From a virus, in the IMG/VR virus record IMGVR_UViG_3300032579_001182, positions 1 to 29,553 of that record: 29,553 nt of DNA. One strand, 5' to 3'. Made by a program: the position numbers and the translations under genes. Of the stretch, positions 20,064-28,066 are shown piece by piece (positions within the stretch are counted from its first letter, which is position 1; every line of letters begins with the position of its first letter). The notes beneath the pieces were generated by a model that made no database searches, was not told the origin of the DNA, and saw nothing but the letters and a program-made list of their open reading frames with translations.

Positions 20064-20097
20064 CCCGGCAGCCGCTAATCCGTTCGCCGCTGCCGGG
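20064..20097. repeat. Inverted repeat in the gap 19923-20178
   Basis: CCCGGCAGC (20064-20072) and GCTGCCGGG (20089-20097) are a perfect 9-bp inverted repeat with a 16-base spacer. It is one of several hairpins in this 256-base gap; no gene is evident there. It may be another terminator or an RNA structure in the leader of the next gene. Confidence 0.45.
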
Positions 20098-20178
20098 CCA
20101 GCTTCACCGAACCCGCTCAACAGCTTAGGCGTTGCCCCGTGAGACGCGGGCGGTGTTCCATGTCATGATCGGTCCCCG

Positions 20179-20421
20179 ATGAGCGCCCACGCTATCGTCA
20201 CCGCGATCGAGGAGGAGAGCCTCGCGCTCTGCCGCCTGCGCGTGACCGGCCGCCAGGACGTCGACCTGGAAGCCCGCGACCATCACTGCCGGCGCATCCG
20301 GTCGCTGATCCGCCAGCTTCGGCCGCTGATCGGAACCGTCGAGAAGCGCACCTTCGGCCTGTCTGGACAGAGCGAGAAGGGCAAGCCGTTCACGGTGGCC
20401 CGGCGGCGTCGGGCAGCCTGA
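20179..20421 (+). CDS. Small basic helical protein, unknown function
   Basis: An 80-residue protein with a helix-rich, Arg-rich sequence (IVTAIEEESLALCRLRVTGR, DHHCRRIRSLIRQLRPLIGT) and a basic end (FTVARRRRAA), consistent with nucleic-acid binding. It stands alone between a terminator-like region and the palindrome before the serine recombinase, in the same direction. The Shine-Dalgarno is weak. No family recognised. Confidence 0.55.
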   Translation: MSAHAIVTAIEEESLALCRLRVTGRQDVDLEARDHHCRRIRSLIRQLRPLIGTVEKRTFGLSGQSEKGKPFTVARRRRAA

Positions 20422-20432
20422 TTTGAAGGCCA

Positions 20433-20460
20433 TTTCCAAGGTCTCCTGAGATCTTGGAAA
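20433..20460. repeat. 28-base near-perfect palindrome before the serine recombinase
   Basis: TTTCCAAG-G-TCTC / CT / GAGA-T-CTTGGAAA: all 13 positions of each arm pair, with one G-T wobble. It lies in an A+T-richer gap 49 bases before the recombinase start. It could be a recombinase site, an operator of the recombinase, or a terminator for the gene at 20179; there is no T run right after it. Confidence 0.6.
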
Positions 20461-20508
20461 CATCGGCCACCTAGACGCTAAAACATCAACAAAAACAGAG
20501 GCTTGCAG

Positions 20509-21360
20509 GTGGTTTCGGGCTCACGCCGTGTGGGCCGCCAGCGGGCCCGGAATAAAATCCAGACAGAGACGAAGGCAGCCAGCGCCGTCCGGGCGCTCGG
20601 GTACCTGCGGGTCTCGACGGAAGAGCAGGCCGCGACCGGCCACGGGCTTGAGGCGCAGGAGAAGGCGGTCCGCTCCTTCGCCGAGAGCCAGGGCTACGAG
20701 CTGATCGAGGTCCTCACCGACCCGGGTGTCTCGGGCGCGACCCGGCCCGCCGATCGCCCCGCCTTCGGACAGGCGCTGGAGCTCGCCGCGGCCAAGGCCT
20801 TCGACGTGCTGCTGGTGGCGAAGATCGACCGGCTGTCACGCGACATCCGCCACGCGATGACGACGGTCTCGGATCTGGCGGAGCAGCACGAGGTCGCGTT
20901 CCGGTCGGTCACGGAATCGGTGATCGACACATCGAACCCGATGGGCCGGACCTTCTTCTCGATCTTCGCCGGCATGGCAGAGAACGAGCGGTTCGTGATC
21001 CGGGACCGGACCGCCGGCGGCCGGGTGGCCAAGGCGGGCAAGGGCGGTTTCGCCGGGGGGCAGGCCCCCTACGGCTACACGAAGGACCTCGAAGGCGGCC
21101 TCCGGGTCGTCCCGGAGCAGGCGCGCATCGTCCGCCGGATCTACCAGGAGCGCCGCCGCAAGCGGACGCTCCAGGCCATCGCCGACGGCTTGAACGCCGA
21201 GGGCATCCCGGCGCCGAAGGGCGGCCGCTGGGCCGTCTCCACGGTCGCCTACGTGACCGACAACCCGAAATATCGCGGCGCGATCGAGTACCTGTTCCGC
21301 TGGAACGGGACCGAGACGCACGTCCTGCAGCCGGGCGCCCACGCCGCGATCATCGGCTGA
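20509..21360 (+). CDS. Serine recombinase, mid-sized
   Basis: A 283-residue serine site-specific recombinase. The resolvase-type catalytic domain spans about 28-170: GYLRVSTEEQ with nucleophile Ser36, LTDPGVSGATRPADRPAF, LLVAKIDRLSRDI, and NPMGRTFFSIFAGMAENER followed by RDRTAGGRVAKAGKGGF. Then comes the start of the recombinase domain: GGQAPYGYTKD, VVPEQARIVRRIYQERRRK, LQAIADGLNAEGIPAPKGGRW and VAYVTDNPKYRGAIEYLF. The long coiled-coil and zinc part of large serine integrases is missing, so it is intermediate between resolvases (about 190) and integrases (about 500). There is no ATG; GTG at 20509 has AGAGG 8 bases upstream and is preferred to TTG at 20503. Confidence 0.88.
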   Translation: MVSGSRRVGRQRARNKIQTETKAASAVRALGYLRVSTEEQAATGHGLEAQEKAVRSFAESQGYELIEVLTDPGVSGATRPADRPAFGQALELAAAKAFDVLLVAKIDRLSRDIRHAMTTVSDLAEQHEVAFRSVTESVIDTSNPMGRTFFSIFAGMAENERFVIRDRTAGGRVAKAGKGGFAGGQAPYGYTKDLEGGLRVVPEQARIVRRIYQERRRKRTLQAIADGLNAEGIPAPKGGRWAVSTVAYVTDNPKYRGAIEYLFRWNGTETHVLQPGAHAAIIG

Positions 21361-21372
21361 CGAAAGCTCCAC

Positions 21373-21606
21373 ATGGTCATCTCGAAGCTTCACGCCTCCC
21401 TCCAGGAGGCGCGCGTCGCCGCGCTCATCGGCCGGACGTCGCTGTCCGGTGTCGCCGCGCTCCACATGGCGAACGTCGTGGCGGCCTGGAGTGCGATCGC
21501 GCCGAAGCGCATCGCCGCCACCCGCGAGGTGCCGGGCGCCACTATGGTGCTGCACCCGACCAAGGGCTGGCGCCGCATCTCGCACAAGCGCCTCGGCATC
21601 GCCTGA
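21373..21606 (+). CDS. Small phage protein, unknown function
   Basis: A 77-residue protein 12 bases after the recombinase. It is helical in the first half (KLHASLQEARVAALIG, GVAALHMANVVAAWSAI) and basic at the end (PTKGWRRISHKRLGIA). It overlaps the next gene by one base (TGATG). No family recognised. Confidence 0.62.
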   Translation: MVISKLHASLQEARVAALIGRTSLSGVAALHMANVVAAWSAIAPKRIAATREVPGATMVLHPTKGWRRISHKRLGIA

Positions 21607-21839
21607 TGCGCACCGGGGCCGAGTTCACCACGGCCGACGCGGACCGGGCGCTTCGCCACGCGCAGCGCCTCCAGCGCGACCCGGCGGCCCAGGCCTACGG
21701 CGACTACCTTCGCCGGCAGGGCGTCATCGGGAAGCCGGCCGCCACGCCGCTCCCGGCCGAGACCCCGTACGACGAGGCCCGGGCCGGCGAGTTCGAGGTC
21801 CGCCGCTCCATGGCGATGCTGCGAGCCCGGCCATGCTGA
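21606..21839 (+). CDS. Small phage protein, unknown function
   Basis: A 77-residue, charged, helical protein (TTADADRALRHAQRLQRDPAAQAYGDYLRRQ) with a Pro-rich middle. It is coupled to both neighbours (TGATG at the start, ATGCTGA at the end). No known domain. Confidence 0.6.
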   Translation: MRTGAEFTTADADRALRHAQRLQRDPAAQAYGDYLRRQGVIGKPAATPLPAETPYDEARAGEFEVRRSMAMLRARPC

Positions 21840-22015
21840 AGCGCCTCGTCCTCCGCTTCCTGCTCCGCGGCCAGCCGGCCGCGCCCGCGGCGATCGTCCA
21901 CCGCGGCGAGCGGGAGATGTGCCCCGGGCCCGACATGGGCGCGCCGGCCGGCCCGGTCTCGAAGCTGTCCTACGACGAGGCGCTCCGGTGCTTCGGCGTC
22001 CACCAGGGGAGATGA
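21833..22015 (+). CDS. Small phage protein, unknown function
   Basis: A 60-residue protein with a short hydrophobic-basic start (MLKRLVLRFLLRGQPAAP) and a polar end (LSYDEALRCFGVHQGR). It overlaps the previous gene by 7 bases and ends 2 bases before the next, so it is probably translated. The pattern SYDEAL may begin a helix; no family recognised. Confidence 0.58.
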   Translation: MLKRLVLRFLLRGQPAAPAAIVHRGEREMCPGPDMGAPAGPVSKLSYDEALRCFGVHQGR

Positions 22016-22017
22016 GC

Positions 22018-22131
22018 ATGGGCGTTCTTGGTGTTGTCGGCGTCGTCCTCGGCACGGTGTTCGTGCTCAGCGCCCTGGCCGGGGCCGCCTTCTTCGTAGC
22101 GTACATCTTCGCCGAGGGCTTCAAGCACTGA
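22018..22131 (+). CDS. Tiny single-span membrane protein
   Basis: A 37-residue protein that is almost entirely one hydrophobic helix (GVLGVVGVVLGTVFVLSALAGAAFFVAYIFA) with a short charged end (EGFKH). GGGGAGATG gives a good ribosome-binding site. It could be a membrane anchor, a small lysis factor or a superinfection-exclusion peptide; the sequence alone does not decide. Confidence 0.62.
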   Translation: MGVLGVVGVVLGTVFVLSALAGAAFFVAYIFAEGFKH

Positions 22132-22304
22132 TGCCCCGCCTCTGCGCCGCCATACTGCTCGCCGGCGTCGCCGCGGCGGCCCTGCGTTCGCGACGCTCAG
22201 CCGCGGTCGTGCTCGCGCGCCGCGCCCTTCCCGACGATGTGCGCGTGTCGGCCGAGCGCCTGATGCTCCTCTTCGGCGATATGCCGTCCCGGGCCAAGCA
22301 CTGA
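22131..22304 (+). CDS. Small protein with N-terminal hydrophobic segment
   Basis: A 57-residue protein: a Leu/Ala-rich segment at residues 5-18 (CAAILLAGVAAAAL) that resembles a signal peptide or anchor, then a basic region (RSRRSAAVVLARRAL) and a helical end (VSAERLMLLFGDMPSRAKH). It is coupled at both ends by one-base overlaps (TGATG). No family recognised. Confidence 0.55.
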   Translation: MPRLCAAILLAGVAAAALRSRRSAAVVLARRALPDDVRVSAERLMLLFGDMPSRAKH

Positions 22305-22501
22305 TGTCGCTCGACGATCAGCACCTCCGCTATGCCGGTATGAGCTACCGGCAAGCCTCCGAGGAGGCTGAGCGGCTTCTGAAGCGTGCGCTCGCCTCTG
22401 GATCCTGGTTCGCGCTTCCGGAGGCGCTCGTCGTCCTCCGTACCGTGATGGATCGTCGGAAGGCCGGGCACTCACCGGACACTGATGAGAGGGCGCTCTG
22501 A
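22304..22501 (+). CDS. Small phage protein, unknown function
   Basis: A 65-residue helical protein (SLDDQHLRYAGMSYRQASEEAERLLKRAL...). It has no Cys or membrane segment. One-base overlaps at start and stop tie it to the surrounding chain of tiny genes before the terminase. Confidence 0.6.
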   Translation: MSLDDQHLRYAGMSYRQASEEAERLLKRALASGSWFALPEALVVLRTVMDRRKAGHSPDTDERAL

Positions 22502-22806
22502 TGCGCGGGATCGTCGGCTTCCGGCACGCCGCCGGCATCCTCCTGGTGCTCGTCGTCGGCTGGGCGTGGGTGTGGGTGTTTGACCGCCCCGCGCAGGCCG
22601 CCTCGTCCGGGTTCCTGGCCGGCGCCCTCGCCTGCCCGGCCGGCGTCGATGGCCCGGCCTGCACCCGCGAGACCGCGCTCGACGTGCTCACCCAGCCGGT
22701 GTCGCTGGTCACCGAGTGTCCGATGGTCGGTACGCTGCTGGTCACGCATCTGAGCCTGCCGGCCGGCGGCACGCACAAGACGTTCTGCGAGCGGCGGAAG
22801 GGCTGA
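22501..22806 (+). CDS. Secreted or membrane-anchored small protein
   Basis: A 101-residue protein with an N-terminal signal/anchor (HAAGILLVLVVGWAWVWVF, about 9-27) and a possible cleavage after AQAASS. The mature part contains four Cys (CPAG, ACTRE, ECPMV, FCERR), which could form disulfides in the periplasm. Immediately upstream of the small terminase. It could be a lysis or exclusion factor, but no known family is visible. Confidence 0.6.
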   Translation: MRGIVGFRHAAGILLVLVVGWAWVWVFDRPAQAASSGFLAGALACPAGVDGPACTRETALDVLTQPVSLVTECPMVGTLLVTHLSLPAGGTHKTFCERRKG

Positions 22807-22809
22807 GCG

Positions 22810-23262
22810 ATGGGACGCCCGAGCGACTTCAGCCAGGAGATCGCGGACACGGTTTGCCTGCGCCTCGCCGATGGTCAGACCCTGCGGGAGATCTGCCGCG
22901 ACGAAGCGATGCCCGCTCGCTCGACGATCCACCTCTGGCTTCTCCAGCACGAGGCATTCTCGGACCAGTACGCGCGCGCGAGGGACATCCAGGTCGACGG
23001 CTGGGCTGACGAGATCATGGAGATCTCCGACGACGGATCGAACGACTGGCAGGAGCGCGAGCATGGACCGTCGCTCAACGGCGAGCACGTCCAGCGCTCG
23101 AAGCTCCGCGTCGACACCCGCAAGTGGCTGATGGGGAAGGCCGCCCCGAAGAAGTACGGCGACAAGGTCGCGCACGAGGTCGCCGGCAAGGATGGCGGCG
23201 CGATCACGACCAGCCTGACGGTCACGTTCCTGAAGCCCGGGCAGACGCCCGATGAAGGTTGA
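22810..23262 (+). CDS. terS: Terminase small subunit
   Basis: A 150-residue DNA-recognition subunit of the packaging motor. N-terminal helix-turn-helix: SQEIADTVCLRLADGQTLREIC followed by PARSTIHLWLLQHEAF. A helical region, YARARDIQVDGWADEIMEIS, then RSKLRVDTRKWLMGKAAPKKYGDK, typical of the Sf6/gp1-like small terminase family. It binds the pac or cos site and loads the large subunit. It overlaps the large-subunit gene by 11 bases. Confidence 0.88.
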   Translation: MGRPSDFSQEIADTVCLRLADGQTLREICRDEAMPARSTIHLWLLQHEAFSDQYARARDIQVDGWADEIMEISDDGSNDWQEREHGPSLNGEHVQRSKLRVDTRKWLMGKAAPKKYGDKVAHEVAGKDGGAITTSLTVTFLKPGQTPDEG

Positions 23263-24574
23263 GTTCCCGGAGAAGCTCGCCTTCCTGTTCGAGCCGGCCC
23301 GCTACAAGGTCGCCTATGGCGGGCGCGGCGGGGCGAAATCCTGGGGCTTCGGCCGGGCTCTCCTGATCCAAGGGGCGCAGCGCCCGCTCCGAGTCCTCGC
23401 CGCTCGCGAGTTCCAGAACAGCATCGCGGAATCGGCACACGCGCTGTTCGCGCAGCAGGTCGACCTCCTGGGACTGCACGGCTTCTACGACGTGCAGGAG
23501 AAGCGGATCCTCGGCCGGAACGGCACCGAGTTCATCTTCAAGGGGCTCCGGCACAACGTCGCCTCGGTGAAGTCGACCGAGGGCGTCGACATCTGCTGGG
23601 TCGAGGAGGCCCGCACCGTCTCGAAGACGTCCTGGGACGTGCTGATCCCGACCATCCGCAAGGAAGGCTCGGAGATCTGGATCAGCTTCAACACCGAGCT
23701 GGAGGAGGATGAGACCTACCAGCGCTTCGTGAAGAAGCCGCCGACTGGCGCGCGGGTCGTGAAGATCGGCTGGGAGGATAACCCCTGGTTCCCCGACGTG
23801 CTCCGGCAGGAGGCGTTGGACCTGAAGGAGCGCGACCCGGTCGCCTACGAGACGGTCTGGGGCGGCAACTGCAAGGCCGTGCTCGACGGCGCGATCTACG
23901 CGAACGAGATCCTTGCGGCGACGACCGCCAAGCGCTTCACGAAGGTCCCCTACGACCCGACCAAGCCGGTCCACACGTTCTGGGACCTGGGCCGGGCCGA
24001 CAAGACCAGCATCTGGTTCGCCCAGATCGTCGGCTTCGAGTTCCGGCTTATCGACTTCTACGAGAACCGCGGCCATGCGCTCGGCCACTACCTCGAGGTG
24101 CTGAAGGAGCGGGCGCTGCCGGTCGAGCAGGGTGGGAAGGGCTACGTCTACGGCGAGCACTGGCTCCCGCATGACGCCCGGAACGAGCTGCTCGCCTCCG
24201 AGCGCACGATCGAGCAGCAGATGTGGGCGGCCGGGCACCGAGTGCGGATCACGCCGCGCCTGACGGTGGCCGCCGGCATCGACGCGGCCCGCAAGATCTT
24301 CGCACGGTGCTGGTTCGACGAGGAGGCCTGCGCCGACGGGCTCCAGGCGCTCCGGAACTACCGGTTCGACGTCGACCCGAACACGCAGGCCTTCTCCAAG
24401 GCCCCTCTGCACGACTGGGCGAGCCACGCGGCCGACGCCTTCCGGTACTTCGCCATCGGCATCGCCGAGCCCCGTGAGGACGATCCGCCGGTGGATGGTC
24501 CGAACGACGTCTACGCACGCCGACGCCGCCGCGAGGCGGATGAGAGCACATCAGGATCAGGTTGGGCGGCATGA
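23252..24574 (+). CDS. terL: Terminase large subunit
   Basis: A 440-residue ATPase/nuclease that packages phage DNA. ATPase part: Walker A GGRGGAKS (23-30), Walker B with acidic end VDICWVEEAR (112-121), and a coupling motif near WISFNTEL (143-150). The adenine-binding region is at the N-terminus. Nuclease part: Asp245 in HTFWDLGRADKTS, Asp308 in EHWLPHDARN, and Asp388/Asp395 in LHDWASHAADAFRYF. The layout matches the PBSX/Terminase_3 type. The ATG at 23252 lies inside the small-subunit gene. The end is disordered and polar. All key residues are present, so the protein looks functional. Confidence 0.93.
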   Translation: MKVEFPEKLAFLFEPARYKVAYGGRGGAKSWGFGRALLIQGAQRPLRVLAAREFQNSIAESAHALFAQQVDLLGLHGFYDVQEKRILGRNGTEFIFKGLRHNVASVKSTEGVDICWVEEARTVSKTSWDVLIPTIRKEGSEIWISFNTELEEDETYQRFVKKPPTGARVVKIGWEDNPWFPDVLRQEALDLKERDPVAYETVWGGNCKAVLDGAIYANEILAATTAKRFTKVPYDPTKPVHTFWDLGRADKTSIWFAQIVGFEFRLIDFYENRGHALGHYLEVLKERALPVEQGGKGYVYGEHWLPHDARNELLASERTIEQQMWAAGHRVRITPRLTVAAGIDAARKIFARCWFDEEACADGLQALRNYRFDVDPNTQAFSKAPLHDWASHAADAFRYFAIGIAEPREDDPPVDGPNDVYARRRRREADESTSGSGWAA

Positions 24575-26529
24575 CGGATACGGACGCGCCCGCCCTCGAC
24601 GGCGAGGCGGTGGATCAGGCTGGGCTGGATCGCGAGGCGCTGCTGCGCCGCCTGCGCGCTTGGTACCGCACCGACCGGGAGGCCTCCGCGAAGTGGCGCG
24701 AGGATGCCCGCGAGGACTTCGACTTCGTCGCCGGCCGCCAGTGGAGCACCGAGGACGAGGCCGTGCTGCGCCAGCAGGGCCGCCCGCCCGTGACGTTCAA
24801 CCGGATCCTGCCCGTCATCAAGGCGGTGGCCGGCTCCGAGGTGAACAGCCGGCAGGACATCCAGTACCTGCCCCGCGAGATCGGCGACGCAGCCAAGAAC
24901 GAGTTGCTGACCGAAGCGTCGCGCTACCTCGCAGATGAGGCCGAGGCGGAGGACGAGGAATCCGACGCGTTCGTCGACTGCGCGATCTGCGGCATGGGCT
25001 GGGTCGAGATGCGTCTCGATTACGAGACTAATCCGGACGGCGCCTATGTCGAGGACCGGGTCAACTCCCTGGAGATGATCTGGGACGCGGCCGCGCGGAA
25101 GCGGAACCTCGCCGACGCCCGCCGCCTGTTCCGCGCGAAGACGATGGATCGGGCCGAGGCCGAGGCCTTGTTCCCCGACGTCGACCCCGCCCTCCTCGAT
25201 GCCGCCTGGGCCGAGGATCGTGACGGCGACGGCGAGCACCGGGAGATCCAGCCCGGCGAGCGCCGCATCGACCGGCCGGGCCAGGATGCCGACGCCTCGT
25301 CCTCGCGCGTGACCATCGTCGAGTGCCAGTGGTGGGAGCGCGCCCGCGTCGCGGTGGTGATCGAGCCCACGACCGGCGAGCCGCAGGAGATGGAGCCGGA
25401 GCAGGCCGCCGTCCTCGTCCGCCGCGCCGAGATGGTCGGCATCCCGCTGAAGGTGTTCCACCGGATGAAGCGGGTCTACCGCCGCGCCTTCCTCGGCGCC
25501 GTGGTGCTAGAGGAGGGCCCGGCGCCTGCCGGCGACCAGTTCTCTTACGCCTGCCTGACCGGCGACCGCGACCACAACAAGGGCACGTGGTTCGGCATCG
25601 TGCGGCCGATGCGCGACCCGCAGCGCTTCGCCAACAAGTGGCTGTCCCAGACCCTCGACATGCTCAACCGCCAGTCCAAGGGCGGCTGGATCATGGAGAA
25701 GGGCGCGGTCCCGGACCAGCGCGCCTTCGAGGCCAGCATCGCCAAGCCCGGCGCCGTGTCGTGGGTGTCCGACGGCGCCCTGATGTCGGCCCGCATGAAG
25801 GAGAAGCCGCTCCCGGTCCTGCCGTCGGGTCACTGGCAGCTCATGGAGTTCGCGATCGGCTCCATCCGCGACACGTCGGGCGTGAACCTGGAGCTGCTCG
25901 GCCAGAAGCAGAACGATCAGGCCGGCGTGCTGGAGTACCAGCGCAAGCAAGCCGCCATGACGATCCTGGCGACGCTGTTCGACTCCCTGCGCCGGGCTCG
26001 GAAGCACATCGGCCGCGTGCGCCTCTACTTCATCCAGACATACCTCTCGGACGGCCGCCTGATCCGGATCGTGGGCGATGAGGGCGCGAAGGTCGTCCCG
26101 CTCATCCGCGATCGGACCATGGGCGACTTCGACGTGGTGATCGACGACGCCCCGGCCTCGCCGAACCAGCAGCAGATCGTGTGGCAGACCTTCACCAGCG
26201 TCCTGCCGATCATCAAGGACATGATCACGCCGCAGGTCCTGCTCGAGATCCTGCCCTACTCGCCGTTCCCGGCCTCGTTCGTGGCCAAGATGCGCGACCT
26301 GCTCGCCCAGAGCGCCGAAACCCCAGAGCAGGAGCAGCAGAAGCAGATCGCCGTGCAGACGGCGGTTGCCCGGATCCAGGACATGACGGCCGGGGCGAAC
26401 CTGAAGAACGCCAAGGCCGGGCGCGAGCAGGCGCTCACCCACCAGGATCACGCCTCGGCCGCCGTGCAGCTCGCCCAGCTCCTGACGGCGCCCGAGGGCG
26501 CAGCCCAGGCCGCGGAATCCGCCGCCTAA
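24571..26529 (+). CDS. P22-like portal protein
   Basis: A 652-residue portal, through which DNA enters and leaves the capsid. It matches P22/Sf6-type portals in length class and landmarks: an N-terminal SAKWREDAREDFDFVAGRQW, VTFNRILPVIKAVAGSEVNSR, FVDCAICGMGWVEMRLDYE, a later KGTWFGIVRPMRDPQRFANK and LNRQSKGGWIMEKGA, the VNLELLGQKQNDQAGVLEY region, and a C-terminal Gln-rich helical part (TPEQEQQKQIAVQTAV). ATG 24571 overlaps the terL stop. A podovirus-like morphology is suggested by the portal type, but tail genes are not in the window. Confidence 0.92.
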   Translation: MTDTDAPALDGEAVDQAGLDREALLRRLRAWYRTDREASAKWREDAREDFDFVAGRQWSTEDEAVLRQQGRPPVTFNRILPVIKAVAGSEVNSRQDIQYLPREIGDAAKNELLTEASRYLADEAEAEDEESDAFVDCAICGMGWVEMRLDYETNPDGAYVEDRVNSLEMIWDAAARKRNLADARRLFRAKTMDRAEAEALFPDVDPALLDAAWAEDRDGDGEHREIQPGERRIDRPGQDADASSSRVTIVECQWWERARVAVVIEPTTGEPQEMEPEQAAVLVRRAEMVGIPLKVFHRMKRVYRRAFLGAVVLEEGPAPAGDQFSYACLTGDRDHNKGTWFGIVRPMRDPQRFANKWLSQTLDMLNRQSKGGWIMEKGAVPDQRAFEASIAKPGAVSWVSDGALMSARMKEKPLPVLPSGHWQLMEFAIGSIRDTSGVNLELLGQKQNDQAGVLEYQRKQAAMTILATLFDSLRRARKHIGRVRLYFIQTYLSDGRLIRIVGDEGAKVVPLIRDRTMGDFDVVIDDAPASPNQQQIVWQTFTSVLPIIKDMITPQVLLEILPYSPFPASFVAKMRDLLAQSAETPEQEQQKQIAVQTAVARIQDMTAGANLKNAKAGREQALTHQDHASAAVQLAQLLTAPEGAAQAAESAA

Positions 26530-26544
26530 CCAGCAGGAACAGAC

Positions 26545-26823
26545 ATGGCAGTCGAGAAGAGCGCGGTCCGCGAGGGCAACCTGACCAGCCTCGCCGGTAC
26601 AGTGTCGTTGACGGCCGGCAGCCAGACGCTCAGCGGCTCGGGCACGGCGTTCACCACTGCGATCACCGGCCCAGTCTACCTCAAGGTAGGCGGTCAGTAC
26701 GTGAAGGTGATCCGCGTGAATTCGGATACCTCGGCGGTGATTGAGACCGGGGCACCCGTCGCCGAGCCGAGCTTCTGGGCGCGCGTCCACGCCCTCCTCT
26801 CCCGCAAAGCCAAGGTGGCCTGA
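26545..26823 (+). CDS. Small beta-rich phage protein, unknown function
   Basis: A 92-residue protein 15 bases after the portal. It is Thr/Ser/Gly-rich with beta-strand character (TVSLTAGSQTLSGSGTAFTTAI, GPVYLKVGGQYVKVIRV), the composition of head or tail accessory proteins; the pattern 'V-x-G-S-G-T-x-F' is common in phage structural proteins. The end is a basic helix (ARVHALLSRKAKVA). Unknown function; possibly a head-completion or decoration protein. Confidence 0.62.
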   Translation: MAVEKSAVREGNLTSLAGTVSLTAGSQTLSGSGTAFTTAITGPVYLKVGGQYVKVIRVNSDTSAVIETGAPVAEPSFWARVHALLSRKAKVA

Positions 26824-26824
26824 C

Positions 26825-27091
26825 ATGCATCCCGCTCGCTTTCGCCGCGTCCGCCTCGGCATCATGCGCTGGTACGCCGCCGCGCGCGGGTACCGGATCT
26901 ACGCGGTCGCCTTCGTTCTGGCCGTGCCCGATATCCTCGACGCGCTGGCCGGCGTCGACTTCACCGTCCTGCTGCAGCCGGGCTGGGGCGCGAAGGCCGC
27001 CTCCATCCTGGCTATCCTGCGCGTCGTGCTGGGCATCGTGATCCGGCGCCTCGCCATGGTCGGGCCGCCGCCGGCGGGAGGGCCTCGCTGA
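26825..27091 (+). CDS. Small membrane protein
   Basis: An 88-residue protein with a basic N-terminus (MHPARFRRVRLGIMRW) and two hydrophobic stretches, about 25-42 (IYAVAFVLAVPDILDALA) and 58-76 (AASILAILRVVLGIVI). It overlaps the next holin-like gene by one base (TGATG). Two-span proteins beside a holin may be antiholin, or a second holin; the sequence does not prove it. Confidence 0.62.
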   Translation: MHPARFRRVRLGIMRWYAAARGYRIYAVAFVLAVPDILDALAGVDFTVLLQPGWGAKAASILAILRVVLGIVIRRLAMVGPPPAGGPR

Positions 27092-27516
27092 TGGGCGCCG
27101 CCCTCGCCATGGTCGGCAGCCTCCTCGTGAAGCTGTTCGGCTCCGGCATCGTCCAGGCGGTGCTCGCCTATCTCAACAAGCGCTCCGACAACGGCGTGCT
27201 GACGAACGCGCAGAACGTGACCGGCGACGTGACGGTCGGCCAGGCGCAGCTCTCCGCGTACATCGAGGAGCGCAAGGTGGTCGCGCAGGAACGCGCGGAG
27301 CAGCACCTCTCGCCCTGGACGGCGTGGATGATCCCGACGGCGTTCGGGCTCTGCATGATCCACTTCGGCGCGATCGTCTTCGACAGCACCTTCCGGTTCA
27401 ACTGGCAGGTCGCGAAGCTGCCGGCGCCGTACGACGCGATGGAGAACGCCATCGTGCTCTCGGTGATCGGAGTCGCCGGCATCGCGCCGACCGTCCGCCG
27501 GATCTTCGGCAAGTAG
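27091..27516 (+). CDS. Holin-like membrane protein (3TM type)
   Basis: A 141-residue protein with hydrophobic stretches near residues 5-27, about 78-95 (WMIPTAFGLCMIHFGAIVF) and about 119-134 (IVLSVIGVAGIAPTVR), and a polar, charged loop (YIEERKVVAQERAEQHL) between the first and second. The layout is like the 3TM phage holins that end with a 'G-x-x-x-R' basic tail. Holins form membrane holes and set lysis time. No endolysin gene is visible next to it. Moderate confidence. Confidence 0.65.
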   Translation: MGAALAMVGSLLVKLFGSGIVQAVLAYLNKRSDNGVLTNAQNVTGDVTVGQAQLSAYIEERKVVAQERAEQHLSPWTAWMIPTAFGLCMIHFGAIVFDSTFRFNWQVAKLPAPYDAMENAIVLSVIGVAGIAPTVRRIFGK

Positions 27517-27539
27517 CCGCTCAGCCCCGAGGCCGTGCC

Positions 27540-28034
27540 ATGTCCGACGAGAAGCCCCGCCGAGTCCGTCGGCCGGCCGTGCCGCGCAAGGCGCTCGACC
27601 TCATCGCGGACGGCTTAGCCGAACGGGTGCCGCCGCCCATTCCGCCCGGCCTCGGAGAAGGCCTCCTCTGCCGCGCTCGAACCTCCAGGAACCCACTTGC
27701 CATGTCTGCCGGTCACGAGGGGGGCGCCGACGCCAACCCCGAAATGCGCATCCTGATCGCCCTCGCGCGCATCGAGGAACGACAGACCTCGCTCGTGGAG
27801 GCCAACAAGGCCGCCCAATCGGCGGCGGAGGCGCGGCACACGAACGTCATGCAGGCGATCGCGACGTTCGTGCCGCGCTCGGAAATCGAGAAGGACAACA
27901 AGGCGCTGCACGAGCGGATCGACGGCGTCGAGAAGCGCCTCGACATGATGGACAAGCGGATCTGGGGGGCGCTCGCCGGCGCTGTCGGAGCGTTCGGCAC
28001 CGTGATCCTGACCAAGGTCGGCCTAATGCACTGA
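27540..28034 (+). CDS. Coiled-coil/TM protein, possible lysis accessory
   Basis: A 164-residue protein. Residues 1-54 are Pro/Arg-rich and disordered; residues 68-130 are a charged coiled coil (MRILIALARIEERQTSLVEANK..., EIEKDNKALHERIDGVEKRLDMMDKR); residues 138-160 are one membrane span (IWGALAGAVGAFGTVILTKV). XhlA-type lysis accessory proteins of phages have the coiled-coil plus C-terminal membrane layout. GAGG precedes the ATG at 27540; another in-frame ATG at 27702 would give a 110-residue form with only the coiled coil and span. A strong terminator follows. Confidence 0.65.
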   Translation: MSDEKPRRVRRPAVPRKALDLIADGLAERVPPPIPPGLGEGLLCRARTSRNPLAMSAGHEGGADANPEMRILIALARIEERQTSLVEANKAAQSAAEARHTNVMQAIATFVPRSEIEKDNKALHERIDGVEKRLDMMDKRIWGALAGAVGAFGTVILTKVGLMH

Positions 28035-28066
28035 CCCGCCGCTTCACATCCTACTTCACACCCTCG

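Noticed and set aside
18909-20120. A 403-residue minus-strand frame
   Set aside because: It lies opposite two plus-strand genes with good starts and also spans a terminator-like hairpin; its composition is that of a shadow frame.
23222-26865. Minus-strand frames of 401, 316 and 452 residues
   Set aside because: They are antisense to the terminase large subunit and portal, whose motifs are unmistakable.
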